Assembly (NCBI RefSeq): GCF_026341855.1
Contig: NZ_JAPENW010000001.1
Coordinates: forward strand, 4,641,001 to 4,705,000
Length of the DNA: 64,000 nt
Source of the DNA: Streptomyces sp. NBC_00568
GTDB lineage: Bacteria > Actinomycetota > Actinomycetes > Streptomycetales > Streptomycetaceae
Direction: 5' to 3'
The number at the start of each line of letters is the position of its first letter. The stretch's first letter is position 1. This document shows, in pieces, positions 8,581 to 16,887 of the stretch. The position numbers were made by a program, and so were the translations under genes. The notes beneath the pieces are model-generated. The model was not told the DNA's origin. It did not search any database and saw only the letters and a program-made list of their open reading frames with translations.

Positions 8581-9543
8581 TCACTTGGCGCCGAGAGCCG
8601 TCTGCAGCGCCTTCAGGTTCGACTCCATGACCTGCATGTAGTCGCTGCCCCTGGACTTGTCGGTGATGCCCTCGAGCGGGTCGAGGACATCCGTGCGAAG
8701 ACCCGCGTCGCCGGCGATGGTCCTGGCCGTCTTGTCGCTGACGAGCGTCTCGTAGAACACCGTCGTGACGCCGTCGGCCTTCGCCATCGTCTCCAGGTCC
8801 TTCACCCGGTTCGCGCTGGGCTCCGACTCCGGGTCAAGGCCGCTGATGGCCTCCTCGGTGAGCCCGTAGCGCTCGGCCAGGTAGCCGAACGCGGCGTGGG
8901 TGGTGATGAAGGTCTTGGTCTTCGTGTCCGCGAGCCCGTTGTGGAAGTCGGTGTTCAGCGCGACGAACTTCTTCCGCAGCGCCGACATGTTCTTCTCGTA
9001 GTCCGCGGAGTGCTTCGGGTCGGCCTTCTTCAGCGCGTCGGAGATCCCCTCGGCGACCTCGGCGAACCGCACCGGGTCGAGCCAGATGTGCGGGTCGGTG
9101 GCCCCGGTCTCCTCGCCCTCGCTGTCGTCGTGGGCGGCCGCGTGCCCGCCGACCTCGTTGCCGTGCTTCTCCAGCGTCGTCAGCGAAGCGGCGTCGATCT
9201 TGGTCTTCACCTCGGCCTGGGCCACGGCGTCGTCGACGGCCGGCTGGAGGTTCTTGAGGTAGAGGACGGCGTCCGCCTCCTGGAGCTGCGCGGTCTGCCG
9301 GGCGCTGATCTCCAGGTCGTGCGGCTCCTTGCCGGGCTCGGTCAGGTTCGTGACGTTCACATGCGTCCCGCCGATCTCCTCGGCGAGGTACTGGAGCGGG
9401 TAGAACGACGCCACCACGTCGAGTTTTCCGTTGCTCTTGCCGTCGGCCGAGGCGGAGCCCGAGCAGGCCGAGAGAGCGCCGAGGCCGAGGGCGGTGGCCG
9501 CCACGACCGCGGACCCCGATATGAGGCGTCGTCGTACGTTCAT
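8581..9543 (-). CDS. znuA: Zinc ABC transporter substrate-binding lipoprotein ZnuA
   Basis: This is the extracytoplasmic zinc-binding protein of the ZnuACB importer, about 320 residues. A signal sequence with lipobox (LGALSAC) marks it as a membrane-anchored lipoprotein. It belongs to cluster A-I: metal-site histidines are visible in EPHDLEIS, DPHIWLDP and TTHAAFGYLAERY, and the His/acid-rich loop (HAAAHDDSEGEE) is typical of ZnuA. ATG 9543 is preferred. In-frame ATG 9552 and TTG 9561 exist but lie inside the Zur box, and there is no ribosome site, so the transcript is probably leaderless. It is the first gene of znuACB-zur. Confidence 0.93.
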   Translation of the reverse strand: MNVRRRLISGSAVVAATALGLGALSACSGSASADGKSNGKLDVVASFYPLQYLAEEIGGTHVNVTNLTEPGKEPHDLEISARQTAQLQEADAVLYLKNLQPAVDDAVAQAEVKTKIDAASLTTLEKHGNEVGGHAAAHDDSEGEETGATDPHIWLDPVRFAEVAEGISDALKKADPKHSADYEKNMSALRKKFVALNTDFHNGLADTKTKTFITTHAAFGYLAERYGLTEEAISGLDPESEPSANRVKDLETMAKADGVTTVFYETLVSDKTARTIAGDAGLRTDVLDPLEGITDKSRGSDYMQVMESNLKALQTALGAK

Positions 9544-9557
9544 GACACTCATTTTCA
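9543..9557 (-). promoter_or_regulatory. Zur box 1, touching the znuA start codon
   Basis: Read on the minus strand, TGAAAATGAGTGTCA matches the streptomycete Zur palindrome (TGAAAATGATTTTCA) at 12 of 15 positions. It overlaps the probable -10 region and reaches the first base of the znuA ATG. Confidence 0.8.
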
Positions 9558-9564
9558 ACAAATC

Positions 9565-9579
9565 TGGAAACGATTGTCA
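9565..9579 (-). promoter_or_regulatory. Zur box 2, upstream of znuA
   Basis: A second 15-base box, TGACAATCGTTTCCA on the minus strand, is centred 22 bases from box 1, that is two helical turns on the same face. It overlaps a TTGACA -35 element at 9575-9580. Two bound dimers would block the promoter completely. Confidence 0.75.
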
Positions 9580-9740
9580 ACAAGCCCTCGTCGGGGCGGT
9601 CCCGCACCCCCCGACAAGGGGCATCAAGCGGATGTAAGCGGCAGTAAGCGGCCCACTCCGCGAACCGATTTGATACAGGGGTGGGCGACGCCGGTAACCT
9701 GAAGCATTCGCTGCCGTCCGTTCGTAATGAAGAGAGCACC

Positions 9741-11123
9741 GTGGCCGCCGACAAGATCGAGACCATCGTCAGCCTGAGCAAGCGCCGTGGCTTCGTTTTC
9801 CCCAGTAGTGAGATCTACGGCGGACAGCGTGCCGCCTGGGACTACGGCCCGCTCGGCGTCGAGCTCAAGGAGAACATCAAGCGCCAGTGGTGGCGTTACA
9901 TGGTCACCTCCCGTGAGGACGTCGTCGGTATCGACTCGTCGGTGATCCTGGCCACCGAGACCTGGGTCGCCTCCGGCCACGTCGCCACCTTCACCGACCC
10001 CCTCACCGAGTGCACCTCCTGTCACAAGCGCTACCGCGCCGACCACCTGGAGGAGGCCTACGAGGCGAAGCACCACCGCCTCCCCGAGAACGGCCTCTCG
10101 GACGTCAACTGCCCGAACTGCGGCAACAAGGGCATGTTCACCGAGCCCAAGCAGTTCTCCGGCCTGCTCAGCACCCACCTCGGCCCCACCCAGGACAGCG
10201 GCTCCGTCGCCTACCTGCGCCCCGAGACCGCCCAGGGCATCTTCACCAACTTCGCCCAGGTGCAGACCACCTCGCGCCGCAAGCCGCCCTTCGGCATCGC
10301 GCAGATGGGCAAGTCCTTCCGCAACGAGATCACGCCCGGCAACTTCATCTTCCGCACCCGCGAGTTCGAGCAGATGGAGATGGAGTTCTTCGTCAAGCCG
10401 GGCGAGGACGAGAAGTGGCAGGAGTACTGGATGCAGGAGCGCTGGAACTGGTACACCGGTCTCGGCCTCAGCGAAGACAACATGCGCTGGTACGAGCACG
10501 CCAAGGAGAAGCTCTCCCACTACTCCAAGCGCACCGCCGACATCGAGTACCGCTTCCAGTTCGGCGGCAACGAGTGGGGTGAGCTGGAGGGCGTCGCCAA
10601 CCGCACCGACTTCGACCTCGGCGCGCACTCCAAGGCCTCCGGCCAGGACCTCTCCTACTTCGACCAGGAAGCCGGAGAGCGCTGGACCCCGTACGTCATC
10701 GAGCCCGCCGCCGGTGTCGGCCGCGCCATGCTCGCCTTCCTCCTGGACGCCTACGTCGAGGACGAGGCCCCGAACGCCAAGGGCAAGATGGAGAAGCGCA
10801 CCGTGCTGCGCCTCGACCCGCGCCTCGCGCCCGTCAAGGTCGCCGTGCTGCCCCTGTCGCGCAACCCGGAGCTCTCGCCCAAGGCCAAGGGTCTCGCCAC
10901 CGCGCTGCGCCAGCACTGGAACATCGAGTTCGACGACGCCGGCGCCATCGGCCGCCGCTACCGTCGCCAGGACGAGATCGGCACCCCGTTCTGCGTCACC
11001 GTCGACTTCGACACCCTCGACGACAACGCCGTCACGGTGCGCGAGCGCGACTCGATGAAGCAGGAGCGTGTCTCGCTCGACCAGATCGAGGGCTACCTGG
11101 CCAGCCGCCTCATCGGCTGCTGA
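9741..11123 (+). CDS. glyS: Glycyl-tRNA synthetase
   Basis: This is a class II aminoacyl-tRNA synthetase of the single-chain alpha2 type, 460 residues. It charges tRNA-Gly. Visible are the N-terminal core (SLSKRRGFVFPSSEIYGG), a CxxC...CxxC zinc pair (CTSCHKRY, CPNCGNKG), class II motif 2 (FRNEITPGNFIFRTREFEQMEMEFF), motif 3 (EPAAGVGRAMLAFL) and the anticodon-binding domain at the C-terminus. GTG 9741 gives the family length; the frame is open 60 bases further upstream. It is monocistronic with a strong terminator. No T-box leader was found in front of it. Confidence 0.97.
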   Translation: MAADKIETIVSLSKRRGFVFPSSEIYGGQRAAWDYGPLGVELKENIKRQWWRYMVTSREDVVGIDSSVILATETWVASGHVATFTDPLTECTSCHKRYRADHLEEAYEAKHHRLPENGLSDVNCPNCGNKGMFTEPKQFSGLLSTHLGPTQDSGSVAYLRPETAQGIFTNFAQVQTTSRRKPPFGIAQMGKSFRNEITPGNFIFRTREFEQMEMEFFVKPGEDEKWQEYWMQERWNWYTGLGLSEDNMRWYEHAKEKLSHYSKRTADIEYRFQFGGNEWGELEGVANRTDFDLGAHSKASGQDLSYFDQEAGERWTPYVIEPAAGVGRAMLAFLLDAYVEDEAPNAKGKMEKRTVLRLDPRLAPVKVAVLPLSRNPELSPKAKGLATALRQHWNIEFDDAGAIGRRYRRQDEIGTPFCVTVDFDTLDDNAVTVRERDSMKQERVSLDQIEGYLASRLIGC

Positions 11124-11137
11124 TCACCCGCCGCTCA

Positions 11138-11176
11138 CGAAGCCCCCGGTTCCCGAGCAGGGAACCGGGGGCTTCG
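11138..11176 (+). terminator. Terminator of glyS
   Basis: A perfect 17-bp stem (11138-11154 with 11160-11176) closes a five-base loop, 14 bases after the glyS stop. No T run follows, as is usual in this GC range. It may also serve the convergent chitinase transcript. Confidence 0.85.
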
Positions 11177-11294
11177 CGTCGTCCCGGACCATGGGGTGTC
11201 CGGGCATCGATGGCACCGGCTGCCGGGCGGCACCGGTGCGGCGTGGGTGGCACCCGTGGCGGCGCCTCCTCCCGGCCCGTCGGCCGGGCCGGCC

Positions 11295-12347
11295 TCAACG
11301 GCCCTGCAGGGCCTTCACGTTGTCGCCGAAGGTCCAGTTCTTCGAGCCGTCCCAGTTGATGGACCAGGTCATCAGGCCCTTGAGGCCGGTGCCGTAGTGG
11401 CGCCAGGCCTGGGAGACGAGACCCGGTGACATGTAGCCACCACCGGCACCGGACTGCGCGGGCAGCCCCGGCACCTGCTTGTCGTAGGGAACCCTGATGG
11501 TGGTCCCCTGCACCACGAGCCCCTTGTTCAGGCAGTCCGTCTGGGCGGTGAAGCCCTGCACCGTGCCCGCGGAGTACGAGTCACCGGAGCAGCCGTACAT
11601 GCTCCCGTTGTAGTACTGCATGTTCAGCCACCACAGACGCCCGTTGTCCGCGTACTTCTTGACGATCGGCAGGTAGGCGCCCCAGATCGAGCCGTAGGTG
11701 ATGCTGCCACCGGTGACGTACGCCGTCTCCGGCGCCATGGTCAGGCCGAAGCCGGCCGGCATCTGCGCCAGCACTCCGTCGATGATGCGGATCAGGTTGG
11801 CCTGGGAGGCGGAGAGCTGACCGATGTTCCCGCTGCCGACGAGCCCCGTCTCGATGTCGATGTCGATCCCGTCGAAGTTGTACTTCTTCAGGATGGGCAC
11901 GATCGTCGCCACGAAACGGTCGGCGACCGCGGACGAACTCAGGTCGATCCCGGCGGCCGCTCCGCCGATGGACAGCAGGATCGTCTGCCCCGACGCCTTG
12001 GCCGCGCACATCTCGGCGGGCGTCGCGACCTTCACGCCGGTGTCCATCCCGTCCTGCCACAGCGCGGTGCCGTCCGAGCGGATGACGGGGAACGCCGCGT
12101 TGATCACGTTGTAGCCGTGCGCGGCGATACGGGAGTCGGTGATCGGCGTCCACCCGAAGGGCGGGTGCACCCCGTTGGACGAGCCGTCCCAGTTCTCCCA
12201 GTATCCCTGGAGAACCTTTCCGGCGGGGCGGGACTTCACGGCGCAGGTGTCCGCCGCGGAGGCGCTGGGGGCGCCAGCGATCGACAGGGGGGTGAGGACG
12301 GCTGCCGCCAGGGCGACGGCGAGCAGGCGCAGCTTCCGACGGATCAT
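11295..12347 (-). CDS. Secreted chitinase, glycoside hydrolase family 18
   Basis: This enzyme hydrolyses beta-1,4 bonds of chitin outside the cell. The 350-residue product starts at ATG 12347 and has a Sec signal peptide (IRRKLRLLAVALAAAVLTP..., cleavage near ASA-AD) followed directly by a GH18 catalytic barrel. The catalytic DxxDxDxE motif is DGIDIDIE, and the SIGG strand (ILLSIGG) precedes it. C-terminal barrel residues appear in LMTWSINWD. No chitin-binding module is present, so it is of the single-domain ChiC/D type. An upstream GGTCCAGACC repeat pair matches the operator of streptomycete chitinase promoters, implying chitin or N-acetylglucosamine control. Confidence 0.95.
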   Translation of the reverse strand: MIRRKLRLLAVALAAAVLTPLSIAGAPSASAADTCAVKSRPAGKVLQGYWENWDGSSNGVHPPFGWTPITDSRIAAHGYNVINAAFPVIRSDGTALWQDGMDTGVKVATPAEMCAAKASGQTILLSIGGAAAGIDLSSSAVADRFVATIVPILKKYNFDGIDIDIETGLVGSGNIGQLSASQANLIRIIDGVLAQMPAGFGLTMAPETAYVTGGSITYGSIWGAYLPIVKKYADNGRLWWLNMQYYNGSMYGCSGDSYSAGTVQGFTAQTDCLNKGLVVQGTTIRVPYDKQVPGLPAQSGAGGGYMSPGLVSQAWRHYGTGLKGLMTWSINWDGSKNWTFGDNVKALQGR

Positions 12348-12400
12348 GCGAGGCCTCCCGGTGGGGGTGCGGTGAGGTGTCGTAGGCATGACAGTCGCGC

Positions 12401-12432
12401 GGTCCAGACCTTTCGTCAATAGGTCTGGACCA
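12401..12432 (-). promoter_or_regulatory. chi/DasR-type repeat pair in the chitinase promoter
   Basis: Two 10-base elements, GGTCCAGACC at 12401-12410 and its complement GGTCTGGACC at 12422-12431, are 11 bases apart. On the minus strand the distal one reads TGGTCCAGACCT, the repeat described at streptomycete chitinase promoters and close to the DasR site TGGTCTAGACCA. A TTGACG -35-like hexamer lies between the two elements. Confidence 0.7.
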
Positions 12433-12533
12433 AAGTGGCGCCGGTGGCGGGCGGCCGCCCGCGGTTCACCGGCGGCCCGTGGCGCGGGGTCCACCCGAGT
12501 TCGCGGCGCACGCGCAGCCGGGTCGTGAGGATG

Positions 12534-13277
12534 TCAGCGGCGGTCATGGAGCTCCTCCAGGGCTGCCCGCTCACGGTGGTCCTGGTAGGGGGCGTGGCCG
12601 GTGAGGGCGACGGCGAAGTCCTCGGCGACCGAATCGATCAGGGTCCGCGCGGGAGTGACCCAGCTCTCGAACCGGCCGCCGATCGCCGCCTCCACCACCT
12701 GGTCGGCGTCGTCCGGGCTCATGCCGGTGCTGGTGAGGAACCAGATCAGGAGCCGTCCGGCCTGCCCGGGCAGCGCACCCTGCACGCCCGAGTCCAGCGC
12801 GAGCAGCACGAGCCGGACGCAGGCCCGCTCCAGGTGCCAGCTGCGGTCCTCGGGGGAGGCGCCGGGTGGCGGCGCCAGTTCCGCGAAGCGCCGGGCCAGC
12901 CATTCCAGCACCCCCCGCCACTGGAGCAGCGCGGCCGCCGCGCGGGCCGCGGTCTCGTCGGGAGTCGTGACCGAGGTGGACGCGTGGTCCCAGCCGCCGA
13001 GGACTCCGCCGTACTGGTAGCCCCACCTCCAGCCCAAGGCCCAACTGCCGTAGCGCTCACGGATGATCGCGTCCACCTGTTGCTCGCACCAGGACTCGCC
13101 CTGCCACCAACCCGCCGGGCCGGAGAGTACGGGCGGCACCCATGGGCGGACCAGTGCGCGAAGGCGCGCTTCCTCGTCCTCGTCCCAGGTGAAGGGGTGG
13201 CGGGCCGGGTCGAGATTCCCCCAGTTCCACACGGTCTCGAAGGAGACGGGAGGTACGAGGTTCTCGGGGAAGGGCAA
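12534..13277 (-). CDS. Conserved hypothetical protein, Trp-rich
   Basis: I do not recognise the family. The product is about 247 residues, cytoplasmic by appearance, with no signal peptide or membrane segment. The N-terminal third is rich in Trp and acidic residues (ETVWNWGNLDPARHPFTWDEDEEARL, then GPAGWWQGESWCEQQ and WALGWRWGYQYGG); the remainder looks alpha-helical (AARAAAALLQWRGVLEWLARRFAEL). The only start that opens the frame is TTG 13277, with a weak ribosome site, so the N-terminus is uncertain. Third-position GC bias is that of a real gene. It lies between the chitinase and a small zinc-ribbon protein, all read leftward. Confidence 0.65.
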   Translation of the reverse strand: MPFPENLVPPVSFETVWNWGNLDPARHPFTWDEDEEARLRALVRPWVPPVLSGPAGWWQGESWCEQQVDAIIRERYGSWALGWRWGYQYGGVLGGWDHASTSVTTPDETAARAAAALLQWRGVLEWLARRFAELAPPPGASPEDRSWHLERACVRLVLLALDSGVQGALPGQAGRLLIWFLTSTGMSPDDADQVVEAAIGGRFESWVTPARTLIDSVAEDFAVALTGHAPYQDHRERAALEELHDRR

Positions 13278-13479
13278 GGTGTCTCGGTGGTACGTCAGTG
13301 CCGGGCCCGCTCTTCCGTCCGCTGCTGTGGGCCCTCAGTCTCCGCCCGTGGAGCCGGGGCAGGCGACTGAATTTCCGGACCGCGGACCCCAACCCGGACC
13401 CCGGACCCAACCCGGACCCCGGACCTCGAACCCCAGGCCCGGCGCGCCCGGGTCCACCGGGTGATCCGGGCGACCGCCC

Positions 13480-13686
13480 TCAGGCCTCTTTGGGGTCGAC
13501 CGTCGCCTGGTGTTCCTCGGCCAGGTGCTCCTCCGCCTTCAACCAGGGGAGGAACTGGGCGCTTTTGCGCCAGCCGCAGGTGTCGCATCTGATGGTGCGC
13601 TGCACGCCCGCTCGTTGTACGCGGACGGTGTGTTCGCGGCCGTGCTGGTCCCAGCGGCTTACTTTGCTCGTGTTGATCTGCAGCAT
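13480..13686 (-). CDS. Small zinc-finger-like protein
   Basis: This is a 68-residue protein of unknown role. It has a CDTCGWRKSAQF segment followed by HLAEEH, which gives a C-x2-C...H-x4-H arrangement that could bind one zinc. ATG 13686 has an AGGAGG ribosome site four bases upstream, which decides the start. The rest is charged and soluble. It is read in the same direction as the M14 carboxypeptidase, with 106 bases between, and might share its transcript. A DNA- or RNA-binding role is possible but not shown. Confidence 0.7.
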   Translation of the reverse strand: MLQINTSKVSRWDQHGREHTVRVQRAGVQRTIRCDTCGWRKSAQFLPWLKAEEHLAEEHQATVDPKEA

Positions 13687-13792
13687 CACGCCTCCTGGTT
13701 CTCCCGCTTCGTCTGCGCAGCAAGGAGTGTGCAGCATGGTGAAGATCAACGGGGGTTCTTCGGCGCCGAGTTCGGTGAGGGCGCGGTCGCTC

Positions 13793-15067
13793 TCAGGAGG
13801 CGGCGAGGTGTCCTTCGGCGGCCTCGACGGCGGCGGTGGTGACGTTGACCTGGTGTTCTATCTGCCGGTCCACCGGAACCCAGGTCGCCGTGAAACTCGC
13901 CGAGTAGGCGGCGCACCAGCGCGCGACGAGGGCTTCCAGCTCGGCGCGTTGGGGCGCGGTCGCCGGGGTCGGCGCGTATTCCTCCAGGAGGCGCAGCAGC
14001 ATGGCCGCGGCCCGGAGCGGGGTTCGCCGGGCGAAGCCCTCGATGCTGGCCGTGCGGGCGCGGGTGAGATCGGGCAGCGGCGTGAAGGACGGGTGCGCGG
14101 GGTCCCAGCTGTCGGCCAGCGGGCCGCATACGCGCAGCGTTTCGGCCACGGCCCGGTGCATGCTGAAGCCGGTGCCGGGGCCGGGCGGGGGAAGGTGCGG
14201 GCGTGCCCGTTCGTAGTGGCCGCGGACGGTGTGGGCGTAGTCCCGCAGGCGTTCCGCCCAGTGCTGCAGCCGTTGTTCGGGGGCGGGGTGGGGAGTGAGG
14301 TCGGCGAACCCGGCGGCGGCCCAGACCGGCACTTCCACCACCGCGGTGACGCCGCCGTGGGCGTGCGGGGCGAGCCAGGTGGAGCGGTGGGCGTTCTCCG
14401 GGAAGGCGGTGGGGCGTTCGGGCGCTCCGGGCGGTGGCAGGACGAAGACGCCGGGGGCGCTCGTGGGCCAGTGCAGGGCGTCCAGCGGGGCCCTTTCGAC
14501 CGGGATGCCGAGCCGTTCGGCGGAGGCGGCGAGGGTCCGGTCGAGGCCGGGTACCTCTCGGGTGACCTGGGCGAAGGTGCCGCCGATGTCCGTGCCGTGC
14601 AGCGAGATCTGGATGAAGGGCCGCAGCCGGCGGATGACGTCGAGCAGGGCGCGGCTCTCCGGCAGGAACCGGGGGCGGGGGAGGGCGGGTGCCCATTCGG
14701 GCTGTTCGTCGGCCGTGGGACGGAAGAAGCGGCGGTAGTGGCCGAAGAGGGTGTCCGCGTGGTGTCCGCCGTCGTTGAGGCGGGCTCCGTCCGGATCGAG
14801 GCACAGCATCAGGTGCCATACCGTGCCGGGCCGTTCGCCGGCCAGTGCCCGGTGGGCCAGCGCGAGGAGGGTGCCCCCGCCGACGTACTCGTTGGGGTGC
14901 GCGCCCGCGACCACGAGGGCGTGCCGCGACCCGTTTCCGACGCTCAGCATCCGCAGCGGGACGCCGCGTCGGGAGTGGCCGATCGTGCTGAGCCGGCACA
15001 GGCCGGGATGCCGGTCGGCCAGTGCTTCGGCGGTGCGGGTGACGTCGGCGGGCGTGGGATAGCTCAG
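13793..15067 (-). CDS. M14 family zinc carboxypeptidase, start/frame anomalous
   Basis: This is a zinc metallo-carboxypeptidase of the M14 family. Zinc ligands are visible as GAHPNE (His and Glu) and a later SLHGTD His; the catalytic Glu is probably in VTAVVEVPVW. The domain opens with YPTPADVTRTAEALADRHPGL. No ATG, GTG or TTG in this frame gives a credible N-terminus: the frame runs on upstream to 15244 but reads as random Arg/Pro-rich sequence over the promoter. The first sensible codon is CTG 15067, which overlaps the TGA of the 22-codon ORF in the other frame. CTG re-initiation, a -1 frameshift or a one-base deletion could each explain this. No signal peptide is seen. Confidence 0.75.
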   Translation of the reverse strand: MSYPTPADVTRTAEALADRHPGLCRLSTIGHSRRGVPLRMLSVGNGSRHALVVAGAHPNEYVGGGTLLALAHRALAGERPGTVWHLMLCLDPDGARLNDGGHHADTLFGHYRRFFRPTADEQPEWAPALPRPRFLPESRALLDVIRRLRPFIQISLHGTDIGGTFAQVTREVPGLDRTLAASAERLGIPVERAPLDALHWPTSAPGVFVLPPPGAPERPTAFPENAHRSTWLAPHAHGGVTAVVEVPVWAAAGFADLTPHPAPEQRLQHWAERLRDYAHTVRGHYERARPHLPPPGPGTGFSMHRAVAETLRVCGPLADSWDPAHPSFTPLPDLTRARTASIEGFARRTPLRAAAMLLRLLEEYAPTPATAPQRAELEALVARWCAAYSASFTATWVPVDRQIEHQVNVTTAAVEAAEGHLAAS

Positions 15068-15132
15068 TGTCCGGAGCCGCTGTCGTCCCCGGTCTCGCTC
15101 TGGTCCAGCGCGCGGATCTTGACCTCGGTCAC
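15064..15132 (-). CDS. 22-residue leader ORF upstream of the M14 peptidase
   Basis: A short ORF starts at GTG 15132 with a strong GGAGG ribosome site five bases upstream and encodes 22 residues, MTEVKIRALDQSETGDDSGSGH. Its stop TGA overlaps the first plausible codon of the carboxypeptidase (CTGA). A TTGACA hexamer about 110 bases upstream is a candidate -35 element. Adding one C before the stop would join this ORF in frame to the peptidase, so it may be the true N-terminus of that protein, a translated leader, or a small peptide. Confidence 0.6.
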   Translation of the reverse strand: MTEVKIRALDQSETGDDSGSGH

Positions 15133-15355
15133 GGGGCCTCCTCGGATCGCGGTTCGGCCGGACGGAACGCGCCGGGCCACCGCCGGGCGCGTTCCGTTCG
15201 ACTTCAGTGCGACTCAGTACGACATGGCGCATCACCGGTGTCAACAGCCCCTGAAAAGAGGGAAGTTGGGGCTCATGGCCGGTGCATATGCCGGTGGCCG
15301 CGAGGTCGGCCGGCTGCCGGTTCGCGCGGTCGGCCGGCCGGTCGGGACGGGCCCT

Positions 15356-16786
15356 TCAGCTGATCGTGCGCGGCAGCCGCAGGCTCAGTGCCGTGGTCAG
15401 GGCCACGCCCACCAGCTGGACCAGGAGCGTCGTCACCAGGGCGTCGCGCATGCCGTGGGCCGGGACGAGGGACAGGAACAGGGTGCCGAGGGTGGCCACC
15501 CCGACGGCGAGGGCCGCCTGCTGGGTGGTGGCCATCACGCCGCTGCCGACGCCGGCCCGGGCGGCCGGCACCTCGGAGAGGACGATCCGGATGAGGACGG
15601 GCAGCTGGAGCGCCTGACCCGCGCCGGCGACCGCCGCGCCGGGCAGCAGCTCCCTCACCCCGAGGTCCGGCCAGGACCGCCAGGCGGCCAGCGCGATGAG
15701 CGCCACGCCCACCGCCTGGATCAGCCCGCCGGCGGTGACGACCCGGGTGCCGTAGCGGGCGATCAGCCGGGGGCCGCACAAGGACGTGACGAAGAAGACG
15801 ACCGCCATGGGCGCGAGGGCCATCCCCGCGGCGACGGGACCGAGGCCCGCGCCGCGCTGCAGAGCCACCGCGATCACGAACATGAAGCCGCTGAAGCCGA
15901 TCGAGAACGGCACGATCATGATCAGACCCCGGCGCAGCGAGGTCAGCTCGAGCAGGCTCGGCGGTACCAGGGGGGTCCGGCCGCCCCGGTCCGCGCGGCG
16001 TTCGACGAGGTAGAAGGCGGCGGCCGCGAGCGGGAACAGGGCGAGGGACACCCAGGTCCACAGCGGCCAGCCCGCCGCCCGGCCCTCGGTGAGCGGGGCG
16101 AGCAGGGCCAGCAGGGCGACCGCGAGCAGGACGGTGCCGGGGGCGTCGATCGGCTCCGGGTGCTGCGAGCGGGTCTCGGGGACGGCGCGGGCGGCCAGGA
16201 CCAGACCGAGGACGACGACGGGCACGTTCACGAGGAACACCGAGCGCCAGCCGGTGCCCGCGATGTCGGCCGCGACCAGGACGCCGCCGAGGATCTGCCC
16301 GGCCACCATGGACAGGCCGGCCGTGGCGCCGTACAGGCCCATCGCCTTCGCGCGGCGGGGCCCGGAGGTCGCCGACTGGATGGTGGCGAGGACCTGCGGC
16401 AGCATCGCCGCGGACGCCGCGCCCTGGGCGACGCGCGCCGCCACCAGCGTCCACGCGGTGGGCGCGAGGCCGCAGGCGAGCGAGGTCAGGCCGAAGGCCG
16501 CCATGCCGCCGAGGAAGAGCCGGCGCCGGCCGAACAGGTCGCCGAGCCGTCCGCCGAGGACGAGCAGGACGGCGTACGCGACCCCGTATCCGGCGACGAC
16601 CAGCTCGAGGACGGCCTCACTCGCGTTCAGGTCATGCCCGATGGTCGGAAGGGCTACGTTGACGATGAAGAAGTCGATCAGGGGCAGTGCCGCGCCCAGC
16701 AGCACGGTGAACAGTCCGAGGCCGCCCAGTGCGGGTGGCGCGGTGGGGGCGCGGACTGCGGTGGTGAGAGTTCCGGTTTCGGTCAC
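15356..16786 (-). CDS. MFS transporter, DHA2 (14-TM) drug exporter type
   Basis: This is a 476-residue proton-coupled exporter of the EmrB/QacA type, with about 14 hydrophobic segments. Motif A is present as GGRLGDLFGRRR after TM2, and motif C-like Gly-rich segments in TM5 (GATAGLSMVAGQILGG). GTG 16786 follows a GGAGG ribosome site. It is divergent from an XRE-type regulator, with an inverted repeat in the shared 101-bp promoter region, so this regulator probably controls it. The substrate is unknown; multidrug or antibiotic efflux is the family role. Confidence 0.92.
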   Translation of the reverse strand: MTETGTLTTAVRAPTAPPALGGLGLFTVLLGAALPLIDFFIVNVALPTIGHDLNASEAVLELVVAGYGVAYAVLLVLGGRLGDLFGRRRLFLGGMAAFGLTSLACGLAPTAWTLVAARVAQGAASAAMLPQVLATIQSATSGPRRAKAMGLYGATAGLSMVAGQILGGVLVAADIAGTGWRSVFLVNVPVVVLGLVLAARAVPETRSQHPEPIDAPGTVLLAVALLALLAPLTEGRAAGWPLWTWVSLALFPLAAAAFYLVERRADRGGRTPLVPPSLLELTSLRRGLIMIVPFSIGFSGFMFVIAVALQRGAGLGPVAAGMALAPMAVVFFVTSLCGPRLIARYGTRVVTAGGLIQAVGVALIALAAWRSWPDLGVRELLPGAAVAGAGQALQLPVLIRIVLSEVPAARAGVGSGVMATTQQAALAVGVATLGTLFLSLVPAHGMRDALVTTLLVQLVGVALTTALSLRLPRTIS

Positions 16787-16816
16787 GTCCTCCAGACTTC
16801 TCCCGGACTCAGACGG

Positions 16817-16842
16817 GTACCAGAGTCTTCTTATCCTGGTAC
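16817..16842. promoter_or_regulatory. Inverted-repeat operator between MFS exporter and XRE regulator
   Basis: GTACCAG (16817-16823) and CTGGTAC (16836-16842) form a perfect 7-bp inverted repeat with a 12-base spacer, about two turns centre to centre. It lies in the middle of the divergent promoter region and is the obvious binding site for the regulator encoded at 16888. Confidence 0.6.
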
Positions 16843-16887
16843 AAGCACTACCTGGCAACAGGCTGCGGTGAGCGGCAGGCTGGAGGC

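Noticed and set aside
9562..9740. A T-box leader in front of glyS.
   Set aside because: The region is only about 180 bases, is shared with the znuA promoter and shows no T-box core sequence or terminator/antiterminator pair.
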